This document shows positions 34,052 through 42,402 of a stretch of DNA of 64,000 nt, in pieces. Location of the stretch: NCBI RefSeq assembly GCF_013409255.1, contig NZ_JACCAS010000002.1, positions 496,001-560,000 on the forward strand, read 5' to 3'. A model generated the notes under the pieces. It had not been told where the DNA came from. It ran no database searches and saw only the letters and a program-made list of their open reading frames with translations. The stretch's first letter is position 1. Each line of letters opens with the position of its first letter. The translations under genes were made by a program, and so were the position numbers. This DNA comes from Paraburkholderia bryophila. GTDB taxonomy: Bacteria > Pseudomonadota > Gammaproteobacteria > Burkholderiales > Burkholderiaceae.

Positions 34052-34389
34052 TCCTGTTCCCCTGTTCCGGAGGGCATGCGGGATAGAGCCAGCACGCCAT
34101 TGACCTCATCGACAAAACTGCGCCATTCGTCTTGCATTTCCGCGAGACTGTCGCGGCCGGCGTTCGTCAAGGTGTAGTACTTGCGCGGCGGCCCCGAGTT
34201 GGATTCGACGAAGTACGTGGTGACCCACGCTTCAGCCTGGAGCCGGCGCATCAGCGGATAAATCGTGCCCTCGCTGATTTCCATGGTTTCCGATAGGGTC
34301 GAGACGATCTCGTATGCATAACTGTCGCCGCCGGCGAGGACGGCAAGCACACACATGTCGAGAGTGCCCTTCTTAAGCTGGGTTTTCAT
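34048..34389 (-). CDS. PadR-family transcriptional repressor
   Basis: The 113-residue protein has the PadR winged helix (KGTLDMCVLAVLAGGDSYAYEIVSTLSETMEISEGTIYPLMRRLQAEAWV) and the RKYYTLTNAGRDSL wing that defines the family. It should bind a palindromic operator to repress its own operon with the downstream HAAS-type gene. Two repeated operator-like elements lie in the 117 bp upstream. Confidence 0.93.
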   Translation of the reverse strand: MKTQLKKGTLDMCVLAVLAGGDSYAYEIVSTLSETMEISEGTIYPLMRRLQAEAWVTTYFVESNSGPPRKYYTLTNAGRDSLAEMQDEWRSFVDEVNGVLALSRMPSGTGEQE

Positions 34390-34407
34390 TCAGAGCCATT
34401 TTGTTGC

Positions 34408-34435
34408 GTGCATAGCACGGTACCTTGTTATGCAC
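34408..34435. promoter_or_regulatory. PadR operator-like site, copy 1
   Basis: GTGCATA (34408-34414) and TATGCAC (34429-34435) form a perfect 7-bp inverted repeat with a 14-nt spacer. The right half continues GGTACCTTGTTATGCAC, which recurs in copy 2. It begins 19 bp upstream of the padR ATG. Confidence 0.65.
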
Positions 34436-34492
34436 TGGCGGGAGGTGGTCTTCCCCGTTTGTTGGTAGGTACTCTAGCAGCCGGTACCGTTC

Positions 34493-34516
34493 AATGCAAG
34501 GTATCTTTTTATGCAC
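34493..34516. promoter_or_regulatory. PadR operator-like site, copy 2
   Basis: ATGCAAGGTATCTTTTTATG with CAC following is a second copy of the direct motif GGTAYCTTKTTATGCAC. The left half also shows an ATGCA, forming an imperfect inverted repeat with the right TATGCA. Confidence 0.6.
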
Positions 34517-34549
34517 AGGCCGGAGACGGCCGATGGATCGAATGAGAAC

Positions 34550-34577
34550 CGCGCGAAGCGAACCGAGGCTTCGCGCG
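34550..34577 (-). terminator. Stem-loop after the secreted hypothetical gene
   Basis: CGCGCGAAGC (34550-34559) pairs perfectly with GCTTCGCGCG (34568-34577). It is 17 bp past the stop of the minus-strand gene ending at 34595. There is only a weak T-run. Confidence 0.5.
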
Positions 34578-34594
34578 TTGCTGTGGCAGCGGTG

Positions 34595-35092
34595 TTAGTT
34601 CGTTGCCTGAGGGGCGCCCTTCTCGTGCAGCGTGATGACGAGCGACGGCAAGTATTGCGGGACGGTAATCAGCGAACTCTCGTCGTCGTCCCCACCGTCG
34701 CCGCCGGCATCGGTGCCGAAGCGGAAGTGCTTCGGCTCGATCTTGGCGGTGGTGGCTTCGATGGCGCCTTCAGTCGCCGCGTAGCCCTCTTTTTCGCAGC
34801 GGATCTTGAGCACGGACGCGGACCGGCGAACCGTTACGGTGTCGGGCGCGGTGACGGACCAGTCGCCTTTATCGTTGGACAGTGCGCATTTCGCGTCGGT
34901 AATGGGTCCGGTTGGGCCCACGACCGAGACCGACAACTCTTCACGTTTCGGGTCCTGGCCGCCGTCGTGGCCGCCGTTGGCGCCGGTCACGTTGACGGTG
35001 TTTTTTCCAGTGACCATGAATTCGCTCATTCCTTGCGCGGCCATTGCACTGGCCGAGAAACTTGCGATTATTACGAAGATGACAGATTTCAT
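34595..35092 (-). CDS. Secreted protein of unknown function
   Basis: The 165-residue protein has a Sec signal peptide (KSVIFVIIASFSASAMAAQG). The mature part is acidic and glycine-rich (HDGGQDPKREE, DAGGDGGDDDESS), with two cysteines that could pair (DAKCALSND, LKIRCEKEG). The pattern TVTVRRSASVLKIRCEKEGY resembles beta-strand-rich PEGA or carboxypeptidase-regulatory-like domains. I do not recognise a family. It lies upstream of the PadR gene but the latter has its own promoter region. Confidence 0.7.
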   Translation of the reverse strand: MKSVIFVIIASFSASAMAAQGMSEFMVTGKNTVNVTGANGGHDGGQDPKREELSVSVVGPTGPITDAKCALSNDKGDWSVTAPDTVTVRRSASVLKIRCEKEGYAATEGAIEATTAKIEPKHFRFGTDAGGDGGDDDESSLITVPQYLPSLVITLHEKGAPQATN

Positions 35093-35549
35093 ACAGGTTA
35101 TATCCGTGGCGCGTGAGTTATAAATTTTTCTTTGCGACGGCGATCTTATTACATGTCAATTTATTTAGGGTGTTTGTACTGACTGTTTATTCACTCCGAA
35201 ATATCGGGGTGTTAAATCCAATTGAATTATCTATGGCGCATGGGGTGGTTGGGTTTGAACTTGCGGCTTTCCGGACTCTAAATATCGTGATGCAACCCTT
35301 GACGGAGATCAATTGATTCGCCAAGGGTCTACCCGAAAATCAATCCGGTAGAGCACCGAATTGGACAATTACTTAGTCGATCTTGTCCAATTCTTCTGTG
35401 GGCGATGACGCAAGCGCCTGGTGGCTGACTCGATTTCGATGCAAACCTCCGGCGTTGAAACGAAGAAGACTCTTGTCATCTCTTCCGACGTGCGCGAAGC
35501 AGCGTGCTTCACCATCTAAGGCGCCGGAAACAAGCTCAACGGTTAGGTA
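35093..35549. other. AT-rich intergenic region upstream of the efflux operon
   Basis: These 457 bp are clearly richer in A and T than the rest of the window, especially 35100-35330. No convincing gene is found; a 67-codon plus frame (35113-35316) lacks a ribosome site. The region probably carries promoters of the minus-strand secreted gene and of the efflux operon. Confidence 0.5.
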
Positions 35550-36530
35550 ATGAATAAGAAACTGGGCTGGACCGTGGCGACCAGTGTTGTCGTCATCCTC
35601 ATCGGGGCATGCGCCTGGTGGGTAAGCATGCAGATCAAGACATGGCCGGATGACATCGCCCATGCGAACGGACGACTGGAAATGGCGCGCATCGATGTCG
35701 CGGTCAAATACGGCGGGCGCGTTGTCGAACTGCCCGTGCATGAGGGCGATTTGCTCCAGGCCGGCGCCGTGGTTGCGCGTGAGTCCGACGCTGAACTCCA
35801 GGCGCAACTTGCCGCCGCGACCGCTGCGCGCCTCCGCACGGTCGATGCGGCGCGGCGCGCACAAGCCGGAACCGATGCGAGCGCAGCGCGCGAGCGGCTC
35901 GCGCGGCTCGACTGGACACAGACGGCCGCACTTTTCCACGAAGGTCAGGTGTCGTCGGTCGAGCGCGACCGGCGCCAGCTTGCGCTCGATGGCGCCCAGG
36001 CGGAGCAGAACGCCGCGCGTGCAGCACTCGGCGAAGCGCAGGCAGCGATCGCCGAAGCTGACGCGCAGATCGCCCGGATCAACGCCATGCTCGCCGAAAC
36101 GACCGTGCACGCCCCGCTGGCGGGACGGGTCGAGTATCGCGTCGTCGAAGTTGGCGCGGTGGTGCCCGACGGCGGTCGAGTGGCGTCGATGCTCAACCCT
36201 GACGACATCTATTTCACGGTCTTTCTTCCCGGCAAGCAGGCGGGCACGCTCGCGATCGGCACCGAGGCGCGCATCGTGCTCGACGCGTTCCCGAATGAAC
36301 CCATCCCCGCGCGAATCGGCTATGTTGCCAGCGCCGCGCAGTTCACGCCGAAGTTCGTCGAGACCGAGGATGAGCGAGCGAAGCTGATGTATCGCGTGAA
36401 ACTGCAATTACCCGTGGAGGTTGCGCGTCGTCTCGCGCCGCGCCTGAAGGCCGGCATGACCGGCGAGGGCTATGTGCGGCTCGACACGTCGCGGCCATGG
36501 CCGGCCGGGCTTACCATGCGCGCGAACTAG
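35550..36530 (+). CDS. HlyD-family periplasmic efflux adaptor (YhiI-like)
   Basis: The 326-residue membrane-fusion protein has an N-terminal helix (VATSVVVILIGACAWWVSM), a lipoyl/barrel-like start (RLEMARIDVAVKYGGRVVELPVHEGDLLQAGAVVA), an alanine-rich coiled coil of ~120 residues, and a return lipoyl half (TVHAPLAGRVEYRVVEVGAVV). It bridges the ABC pump and the outer-membrane factor. It is the first gene of the four-gene operon; the ABC gene starts 3 bp after its stop. This follows the YhiI-RbbA-YhhJ arrangement. Confidence 0.9.
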   Translation: MNKKLGWTVATSVVVILIGACAWWVSMQIKTWPDDIAHANGRLEMARIDVAVKYGGRVVELPVHEGDLLQAGAVVARESDAELQAQLAAATAARLRTVDAARRAQAGTDASAARERLARLDWTQTAALFHEGQVSSVERDRRQLALDGAQAEQNAARAALGEAQAAIAEADAQIARINAMLAETTVHAPLAGRVEYRVVEVGAVVPDGGRVASMLNPDDIYFTVFLPGKQAGTLAIGTEARIVLDAFPNEPIPARIGYVASAAQFTPKFVETEDERAKLMYRVKLQLPVEVARRLAPRLKAGMTGEGYVRLDTSRPWPAGLTMRAN

Positions 36531-36533
36531 GCG

Positions 36534-39329
36534 ATGGAACTCCCCAGCGGCCTGCCACCCTCCCCCCTGAACGCCAACGCTACCGCCATTTACCTTGACG
36601 GCCTTTCGCATCGTTACGGCAAGAAGCTCGCGCTCGACGCGGTGTCGCTGACGCTGCCCGCGGCCACGACAATCGGTCTCATTGGCCCCGACGGTGTTGG
36701 CAAATCGACGTTGCTAAGTCTTATCGCCGGTGTGAAGCGAATGCAGCATGGCGATGTGTCCGTGCTCGGCGCCAACCTGCGCGTGCGCAGCGAGCGGGAA
36801 GCCATGCTGTCCCGGATCGCCTTCATGCCGCAAGGCCTTGGGCGCAATCTGTACCCGACTCTGTCCGTCTACGAGAACGTCGATTTTTTTGGTCGGCTGT
36901 TCGGCCTGGATGCGGCGCAGCGCGCGGCGCGCATCCAGCGCCTGCTGGATGCGACCGGTCTCGCACCGTTTCCCGATCGGCCGGCCGGCAAACTGTCGGG
37001 CGGCATGAAGCAGAAGCTCGGTCTGTGCTGCGCGCTGGTTCACAATCCGGCACTGCTGATACTCGACGAACCCACCACGGGTGTCGATCCGCTATCGCGC
37101 CGGCAGTTCTGGACGTTAGTCGACACCTTGCGCGCCGAGCAGGCCGGCATGACGGTGATCGTCGCGACTGCGTATATGGAGGAAGCACAGCGCTTCGAGC
37201 ATCTCATTGCAATGGACGGCGGTCGAGTACTGGTGAACGACAGCACGGCAGCCGTGCTCGAACACGCTGGTACGCAGGACCTGGAAGCGGCGTATGTGTC
37301 GCTGCTGCCTGGAACGTCACGCGGCGAGCGCAACGAGCTCAAGATCCCGCCGCGGCCACAGGCTGGGGATACGCCCGTGATCGAAGCAGAAGGACTCACT
37401 CGGCGCTTCGGCAGCTTCGTCGCGGTCGACCACGTGAGCTTTCGCATCGAACGGGCCGAAATTTTCGGTTTTCTCGGCTCGAATGGTTGCGGTAAAACGA
37501 CGACCATGAAAATGCTCACGGGACTGCTCGACGCATCGAGCGGGACCGCGAAGCTACTCGGCAATACAATCGACGCGACCGACATGAACACGCGGATGAA
37601 AGTCGGCTACATGTCTCAATCGTTCTCGCTGTACGAAGAAATGACGGTGCGGCAGAACCTCGATCTGCATGCCAGGCTGTACCGTATGGAAGGCGAGCGC
37701 GGCCGCCTGGCGGTCGCCGAAGCGCTGTCCGGATTTGAACTATTACCTTACGCAGACGCACGGCCGGCCACGCTATCACTCGGGATTCGCCAGCGGCTGC
37801 AACTCGCAGCTGCGTGCGTACACGGACCCGAGCTGCTGATACTCGACGAGCCGACCTCCGGTGTCGATCCCGGTGCGCGCGATATGTTCTGGCGGCATCT
37901 GGCGAGTCTGTCGCGCGACCAGCATGTGACCATTTTCATTTCAACCCATTTCATGAACGAAGCGGCGCGCTGCGACCGCATCTCGTTCATGCATCGCGGC
38001 CGGGTACTCGCGGTGGGCAGTCCCGCTGAACTGATCGCGCAGCGCGGCGCGGCGACGCTTGAAGACGCGTTCGTGTCGTTTCTGGAAGAGGCGGAGGTCA
38101 CGGATGCGCCAAGGCCCACGCCCGAAGACTCGCCTCTACAGGTCGCGGCGGCCCAACCCGCGCGCGCCGCATTCGAACGACAACCGGCCCGCGCACTGCC
38201 TGCGAGTTCGTCGTTACTGCGTATCTGGAGTTTCGCGCGACGCGAGTCGATCGAGCTCGCGCGCGACAAACTGCGGCTCGCGTTCGCGTTGCTCGGCCCG
38301 GTCGTGCTGCTACTCGCTGCGGCGTGGAGTGTGTCGTTCGACGTCGAGAACGTGCGCTTCGTCGTGCTCGATCGTGACCAGAGCCTCGCGAGCCGCGAAT
38401 TACTCGAACAATTCTCCGGTTCGCGCTATCTCGTGCCAGTCGGCATCGTGCGCAGCGACAGCGAGGCCCAGCGTGTGCTTCGCGCGGCCGATGCGCAACT
38501 GGTCGTCGAGATTCCCCCTGATTTCGGCCGCGATCTGCTGGCCGGGCGCCGACCGGAACTGGCGTTCCGTATCGACGGCTCGAGTCCGTTTCCGGGTGCG
38601 ACGATCCGCACTTATGTCAACGCCATCCTGCTCGACTACGCACAGACGAAGGCGCGACAGTTGCCTGTCGCCGCGCCCGCGTTGCCCATGTCGGTCGAGA
38701 CGCGCTTCATCTATAACGACGAATTCCGCAGCATCTATGCGATCACGCCCGGCATCATCATGCTCGCGCTGATCCTGATCCCGACGATGCTGACTGCGCT
38801 CGGTGTCGTGCGAGAGAAGGAAATGGGTTCAATCACGAATCTGTACTCGTCGCCGGCCGGCGTCGGCGAATATCTGCTCGGCAAGCAGATGCCCTACGTC
38901 GCCCTCGCGATGGCAAGTTACGTCCTGCTGCTCGTTCTAACCGTCACGCTGCTGGCTGTGCCGCTCAAGGGGTCGCTCGTCGGACTGTCGATCGGTGCGC
39001 TCCTGTTCATCCTCGCCGCGACAGGTCTGGGCCTGCTCGTATCGACCGTGGTCCGCTCACAAGTTGCGGCGATCTTCGGCACGGCGATTCTTTGCCTCGT
39101 TCCGTCCGTCAATTTCTCCGGACTGCTGTATCCCGTATCGACGCTGACAGGTAGCAGCTACTGGAGCGGACTCGGCTTTCCGTCGTCGTGGTTTCAGTTG
39201 ATCAGTCTTGGCAGCTTCACGAAGGGACTCGGGGTAAGCAGCTTCGGCGCCCCGTATGCGGCGTTACTGGGTTTTGCGATCGTGTATCTGATTGGCGCCT
39301 ATTGCCTTTTGCCGAAGCAGGAGGCCTAG
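36534..39329 (+). CDS. ABC efflux fusion, two ATPase domains plus permease (RbbA/YhiH-like)
   Basis: The 931-residue protein joins two nucleotide-binding domains and an ABC-2 permease. Domain 1 has Walker A GPDGVGKST and signature LSGGMKQKL; domain 2 has GSNGCGKTT and the signature variant LSLGIRQRL, with Walker B LLILDEPT in both. After residue ~560 come a membrane helix, a large periplasmic loop with RFVVLDRDQSLASRELLEQF, and four or five helices at the C-terminus. This order matches E. coli RbbA/YhiH. It probably pairs with the downstream permease as a drug or other small-molecule exporter; substrate unknown. Confidence 0.92.
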   Translation: MELPSGLPPSPLNANATAIYLDGLSHRYGKKLALDAVSLTLPAATTIGLIGPDGVGKSTLLSLIAGVKRMQHGDVSVLGANLRVRSEREAMLSRIAFMPQGLGRNLYPTLSVYENVDFFGRLFGLDAAQRAARIQRLLDATGLAPFPDRPAGKLSGGMKQKLGLCCALVHNPALLILDEPTTGVDPLSRRQFWTLVDTLRAEQAGMTVIVATAYMEEAQRFEHLIAMDGGRVLVNDSTAAVLEHAGTQDLEAAYVSLLPGTSRGERNELKIPPRPQAGDTPVIEAEGLTRRFGSFVAVDHVSFRIERAEIFGFLGSNGCGKTTTMKMLTGLLDASSGTAKLLGNTIDATDMNTRMKVGYMSQSFSLYEEMTVRQNLDLHARLYRMEGERGRLAVAEALSGFELLPYADARPATLSLGIRQRLQLAAACVHGPELLILDEPTSGVDPGARDMFWRHLASLSRDQHVTIFISTHFMNEAARCDRISFMHRGRVLAVGSPAELIAQRGAATLEDAFVSFLEEAEVTDAPRPTPEDSPLQVAAAQPARAAFERQPARALPASSSLLRIWSFARRESIELARDKLRLAFALLGPVVLLLAAAWSVSFDVENVRFVVLDRDQSLASRELLEQFSGSRYLVPVGIVRSDSEAQRVLRAADAQLVVEIPPDFGRDLLAGRRPELAFRIDGSSPFPGATIRTYVNAILLDYAQTKARQLPVAAPALPMSVETRFIYNDEFRSIYAITPGIIMLALILIPTMLTALGVVREKEMGSITNLYSSPAGVGEYLLGKQMPYVALAMASYVLLLVLTVTLLAVPLKGSLVGLSIGALLFILAATGLGLLVSTVVRSQVAAIFGTAILCLVPSVNFSGLLYPVSTLTGSSYWSGLGFPSSWFQLISLGSFTKGLGVSSFGAPYAALLGFAIVYLIGAYCLLPKQEA

Positions 39330-39332
39330 ACG

Positions 39333-40460
39333 ATGACGCAATGGCTCAAGAACGTCGCGCGTCTCAGCCGGAAGGAAATTTACAGCCTGTTCAGCGACGC
39401 GACGCTAATGCTGCTGATCGTGTTCGCGTTCACGCTCGCCGTGTATTCGGTCGCAAAGGGCATCAAGGCGGAGGTGTCCAATGCGTCGGTCGCCATTGTC
39501 GACGCCGATCATTCCGAGTTGTCGCGCCAATTGCGCGCGGCGATCCAGTTGCCCTACTTCAAACCGCCCGTCGACGTGGATCGCCGCAATATCGATACCG
39601 AACTGGATCGCGGCCACTTTATCTTCGCCGTCGAAATTCCGCCACGTTTCGAAGCCGATGTACTGGCCGGCCGCACGCCCGCCATCCAGGTGCTGGTGGA
39701 CGCCACCGCGATGACCCAGGCGGGACTTGGCACCGCGTATCTTCAGGAAATTTTCACCAACGAAACACTGCTCTTCTTGCATGCGCGTGACATCGACATG
39801 CAATTACCCGCCGCCGCGGTCGTGAGAGTGCTGTTCAATCCCAACACGGAATCGTCCTGGTACACGTCCACCATGCAGATCGTCACCAACATCACGGTGC
39901 TGTCGATCATTCTGGTGGGCGCAGCCGTGATCCGTGAACGCGAACACGGCACGATCGAGCATCTGCTGGTCATGCCCGTGCGCGCGAGCGAGATTGCTCT
40001 CGCGAAGATCATCGCGAACGGCACGGTGATACTGGTCATATCGTTGTTGTCGCTGTGCTTCGTGGTGAACGTGTGGTTGCGCGTCCCGCTGCAAGGCTCG
40101 CTTGCCCTGTTCGCGTTGAGTACCGCTCTCTACCTGTTCTCAGTGACGGCGCTCGGTATGTGGCTAGCGACACTCGCACCGGCGATGCCGCAATTTGGCC
40201 TGCTCGCCGTGCCCACTTACGCGGTCGCGTATTTACTGTCGGGCGCGGCAACGCCGGTGCAGAGCATGCCGGTCGCGATGCAGCCGGTCGTGAAGATGCT
40301 ACCGACCACGCAGTTCGTCACGCTGACCCAGGCGATCCTGTTTCGCGGTGCTGACATCCACGTGGTGTGGCCGCAATTGCTCGGCGTCACACTCGCGGGC
40401 GGGATCTTTCTCACCCTGGCGCTAACGCGCTTCCGGTCGATGCTTGCACAGGCGGGCTGA
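39333..40460 (+). CDS. ABC-2 type efflux permease (YhhJ-like)
   Basis: The 375-residue protein has an N-terminal helix (DATLMLLIVFAFTLAVYSVAKG), a ~150-residue periplasmic domain starting SVAIVDADHSELSRQLRAAI, and five C-terminal helices with the ABC-2 signature REREHGTIEHLLVMPVRASEI. It starts 3 bp after the ATPase-permease fusion stop and should provide the second half of its transmembrane channel. Confidence 0.92.
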   Translation: MTQWLKNVARLSRKEIYSLFSDATLMLLIVFAFTLAVYSVAKGIKAEVSNASVAIVDADHSELSRQLRAAIQLPYFKPPVDVDRRNIDTELDRGHFIFAVEIPPRFEADVLAGRTPAIQVLVDATAMTQAGLGTAYLQEIFTNETLLFLHARDIDMQLPAAAVVRVLFNPNTESSWYTSTMQIVTNITVLSIILVGAAVIREREHGTIEHLLVMPVRASEIALAKIIANGTVILVISLLSLCFVVNVWLRVPLQGSLALFALSTALYLFSVTALGMWLATLAPAMPQFGLLAVPTYAVAYLLSGAATPVQSMPVAMQPVVKMLPTTQFVTLTQAILFRGADIHVVWPQLLGVTLAGGIFLTLALTRFRSMLAQAG

Positions 40461-40501
40461 CGACGTGAAGGCAGGCAATCAGATGAATTCGGAGCGATGA
40501 C

Positions 40502-42007
40502 GTGAAGCAGATGAAGATGCCAACCTTGCCGGACAAGATACGCCGCTTGCGCAAACGCGCATGGCCCACGGCGCTTGTGATCGCAATCGCCGTGGCAGGC
40601 ACGCTCGCCGCCTGCACGTCCGCGGTGAAGGTCGATTTGCCTGCGCCGCGGGTCTTGCCCAGCGCGTTCGAGCAAGTACCGGCCGCGAGTGGTGCGCAGA
40701 CCGATCTCGCTCACTGGTGGCGCGACTGGCAAGACCCGGAACTATCGCGCTATGTCAACGAGGCGCTGCAAGCGAACACCGAATTGGGCGTCGCACAGGC
40801 CCGCGTGCGCGAGGCGCGCTCTCTAGCCGCGGTGGTGGATTCCGCGCGCTACCCGATGCTGTCCGCACAAGCGGGAGCGGAGCACGGTTTCGGCAACTTG
40901 CGCGACCCGACAGAGGTACCCGACGGCAGCCCCGATCTGGACGGCTATGCAGGTGGCGTAACCTCAGTGTGGGAAGTCGACATCTTCGGGCGGCGCGCAA
41001 GCGACTCGGCCGCCGCGTCCGCGCTAGCCGACATGGCGCTGGAAAAACTGCGTGGTGCATGTATCGCAATCGCGGCCGATGTCGCACAAAACTATCTGGC
41101 CGCACGTGGTTTGCAGCGCAGGCTTTTACTACTCGACCGCAGTCTGAACACGCTGCACGACATGCAGCGTTACGCCGAGGCACGTTTTCGCACGGGTCAG
41201 GCCGTACGCTACGACGTGCAACGGGTGACGGAGCAGATCGCGGCGCGCGAGGCCGAGCGACCGGTGCTTGTCAGCGAGATCGACGTGCGACGGCGGCGTC
41301 TTGCCGTGCTGGCCGGCAAAGCCGCGCAGCAGGCAACGCCGCTCGATGCGCCCGGTACATCCCGCGTACCCGACGTACCCACGGGCGAGTTGCCGTCCAC
41401 TGTGCTCGAACGCCGTCCTGACGTGCGCGCGACGGCCGCGTCGGTACACGCGCAAGCCGCGCGACTGGGCAGCGCAGAAGCCCAGTTGTTGCCGCGGTTT
41501 TATCTCACGTTCGTTGGCCTTGACGGTCATTTGCGGCTGGACGGTCTGCCCGGCTTGAGCGGTTCGGGCGGCCTGATTGGCGTCGGCGCCGATCTGCCGA
41601 TTTTCAACGCCGGACGCATCCGCTCGAACATCGCGGCCAACGACGCAGGCCTGCAGGCAGCGCTCGGCGAGTACGACGGTTCCATATTGCGCGCGCTCGA
41701 AGAGGTGGACAGTTCGTATGGCGCGCGTCACGGACTCGACATGCGTATCGAGCGCCTCGACGCGACACGCTTAACCGCGGGCCGGAACGTCGAGGACGTA
41801 CGGCAGTTGTACGAAGGCGGCCAACTGACGATGCGGGATGTGCTGGACGCTCGACTGGACGCATTGCAGCGCGAGGACGAATTGATCCAGGCGCAAACGG
41901 CTCAGGCGCTCGCTACTGTGCGGCTCTATCTCGCGTTGGGGGGAGGGTGGTCCATTGCGGAGACGACGGTGCCTGCCGGTGGCGTGAATCGGGGTCTGTT
42001 GCAATGA
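40502..42007 (+). CDS. Outer-membrane efflux lipoprotein (TolC/NodT-type)
   Basis: The 501-residue protein has a lipoprotein signal ending in a lipobox (GTLAACTSAVKVDLPAP, Cys at about 40). TolC-like repeats follow, with DLAHWWRDWQDPELSRYVNEAL near the start and GLPGLSGSGGLIGVGADLPIFNAGRIRSNIAANDAGLQAAL in the second half. It closes the tripartite pump as its outer-membrane channel. It starts 41 bp after the permease gene and is the last gene of the operon. Convergent with a PAAR gene. Confidence 0.92.
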   Translation: MKQMKMPTLPDKIRRLRKRAWPTALVIAIAVAGTLAACTSAVKVDLPAPRVLPSAFEQVPAASGAQTDLAHWWRDWQDPELSRYVNEALQANTELGVAQARVREARSLAAVVDSARYPMLSAQAGAEHGFGNLRDPTEVPDGSPDLDGYAGGVTSVWEVDIFGRRASDSAAASALADMALEKLRGACIAIAADVAQNYLAARGLQRRLLLLDRSLNTLHDMQRYAEARFRTGQAVRYDVQRVTEQIAAREAERPVLVSEIDVRRRRLAVLAGKAAQQATPLDAPGTSRVPDVPTGELPSTVLERRPDVRATAASVHAQAARLGSAEAQLLPRFYLTFVGLDGHLRLDGLPGLSGSGGLIGVGADLPIFNAGRIRSNIAANDAGLQAALGEYDGSILRALEEVDSSYGARHGLDMRIERLDATRLTAGRNVEDVRQLYEGGQLTMRDVLDARLDALQREDELIQAQTAQALATVRLYLALGGGWSIAETTVPAGGVNRGLLQ

Positions 42008-42099
42008 AGCCTTCTGTTCACCTTCATGCTTGCGAGCGCCGGAAAGGTATCGCGGCCGAACCCGATCCGTCGTTTGTCGGGCAAGCTCATGGTTGATCG

Positions 42100-42360
42100 T
42101 CAACCACCCATCTCCGTCTGACTGGCAAACAGGCGCGCGCCGCACGCGAGCTCGTCGCCATCGCATGCGGCCGGTTGTCCTGCGAAGCGTGCATTGCCGG
42201 ACACTCGGGCGATGTGGGTCTGGCCGTGGATCTCACAGATCGCCGGGTCGTGCAAGCGTGCGATCGCACGACCTTTTATGCGGGACCGCGGCGCGCCCGA
42301 CAACACGTGGCCGCCGTGGCTGTGAGTGTCGCCTTCGACGATATATCGGTTTTTACTCAT
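42100..42360 (-). CDS. PAAR-domain protein, T6SS spike tip (left module)
   Basis: The 86-residue protein is a compact PAAR repeat protein. It starts RYIVEGDTHSHGGHVLSGAP and includes ARLHDPAICEIHG and ACGARLFA, which supply His and Cys zinc ligands. PAAR proteins cap the VgrG spike of the type VI secretion system and link effectors. It is the last gene of the left module (unknown-Tle3-Tla3-PAAR). Confidence 0.88.
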   Translation of the reverse strand: MSKNRYIVEGDTHSHGGHVLSGAPRSRIKGRAIARLHDPAICEIHGQTHIARVSGNARFAGQPAACDGDELACGARLFASQTEMGG

Positions 42361-42402
42361 CCATTCCTCTCGTTGCGATGGCTAACAGCGTTGCGCCGGC
42401 GC

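Noticed and set aside
35113-35316. 67-codon plus ORF in the AT-rich gap
   Set aside because: GTG start without ribosome site; hydrophobic text comes from AT-richness. No family match.
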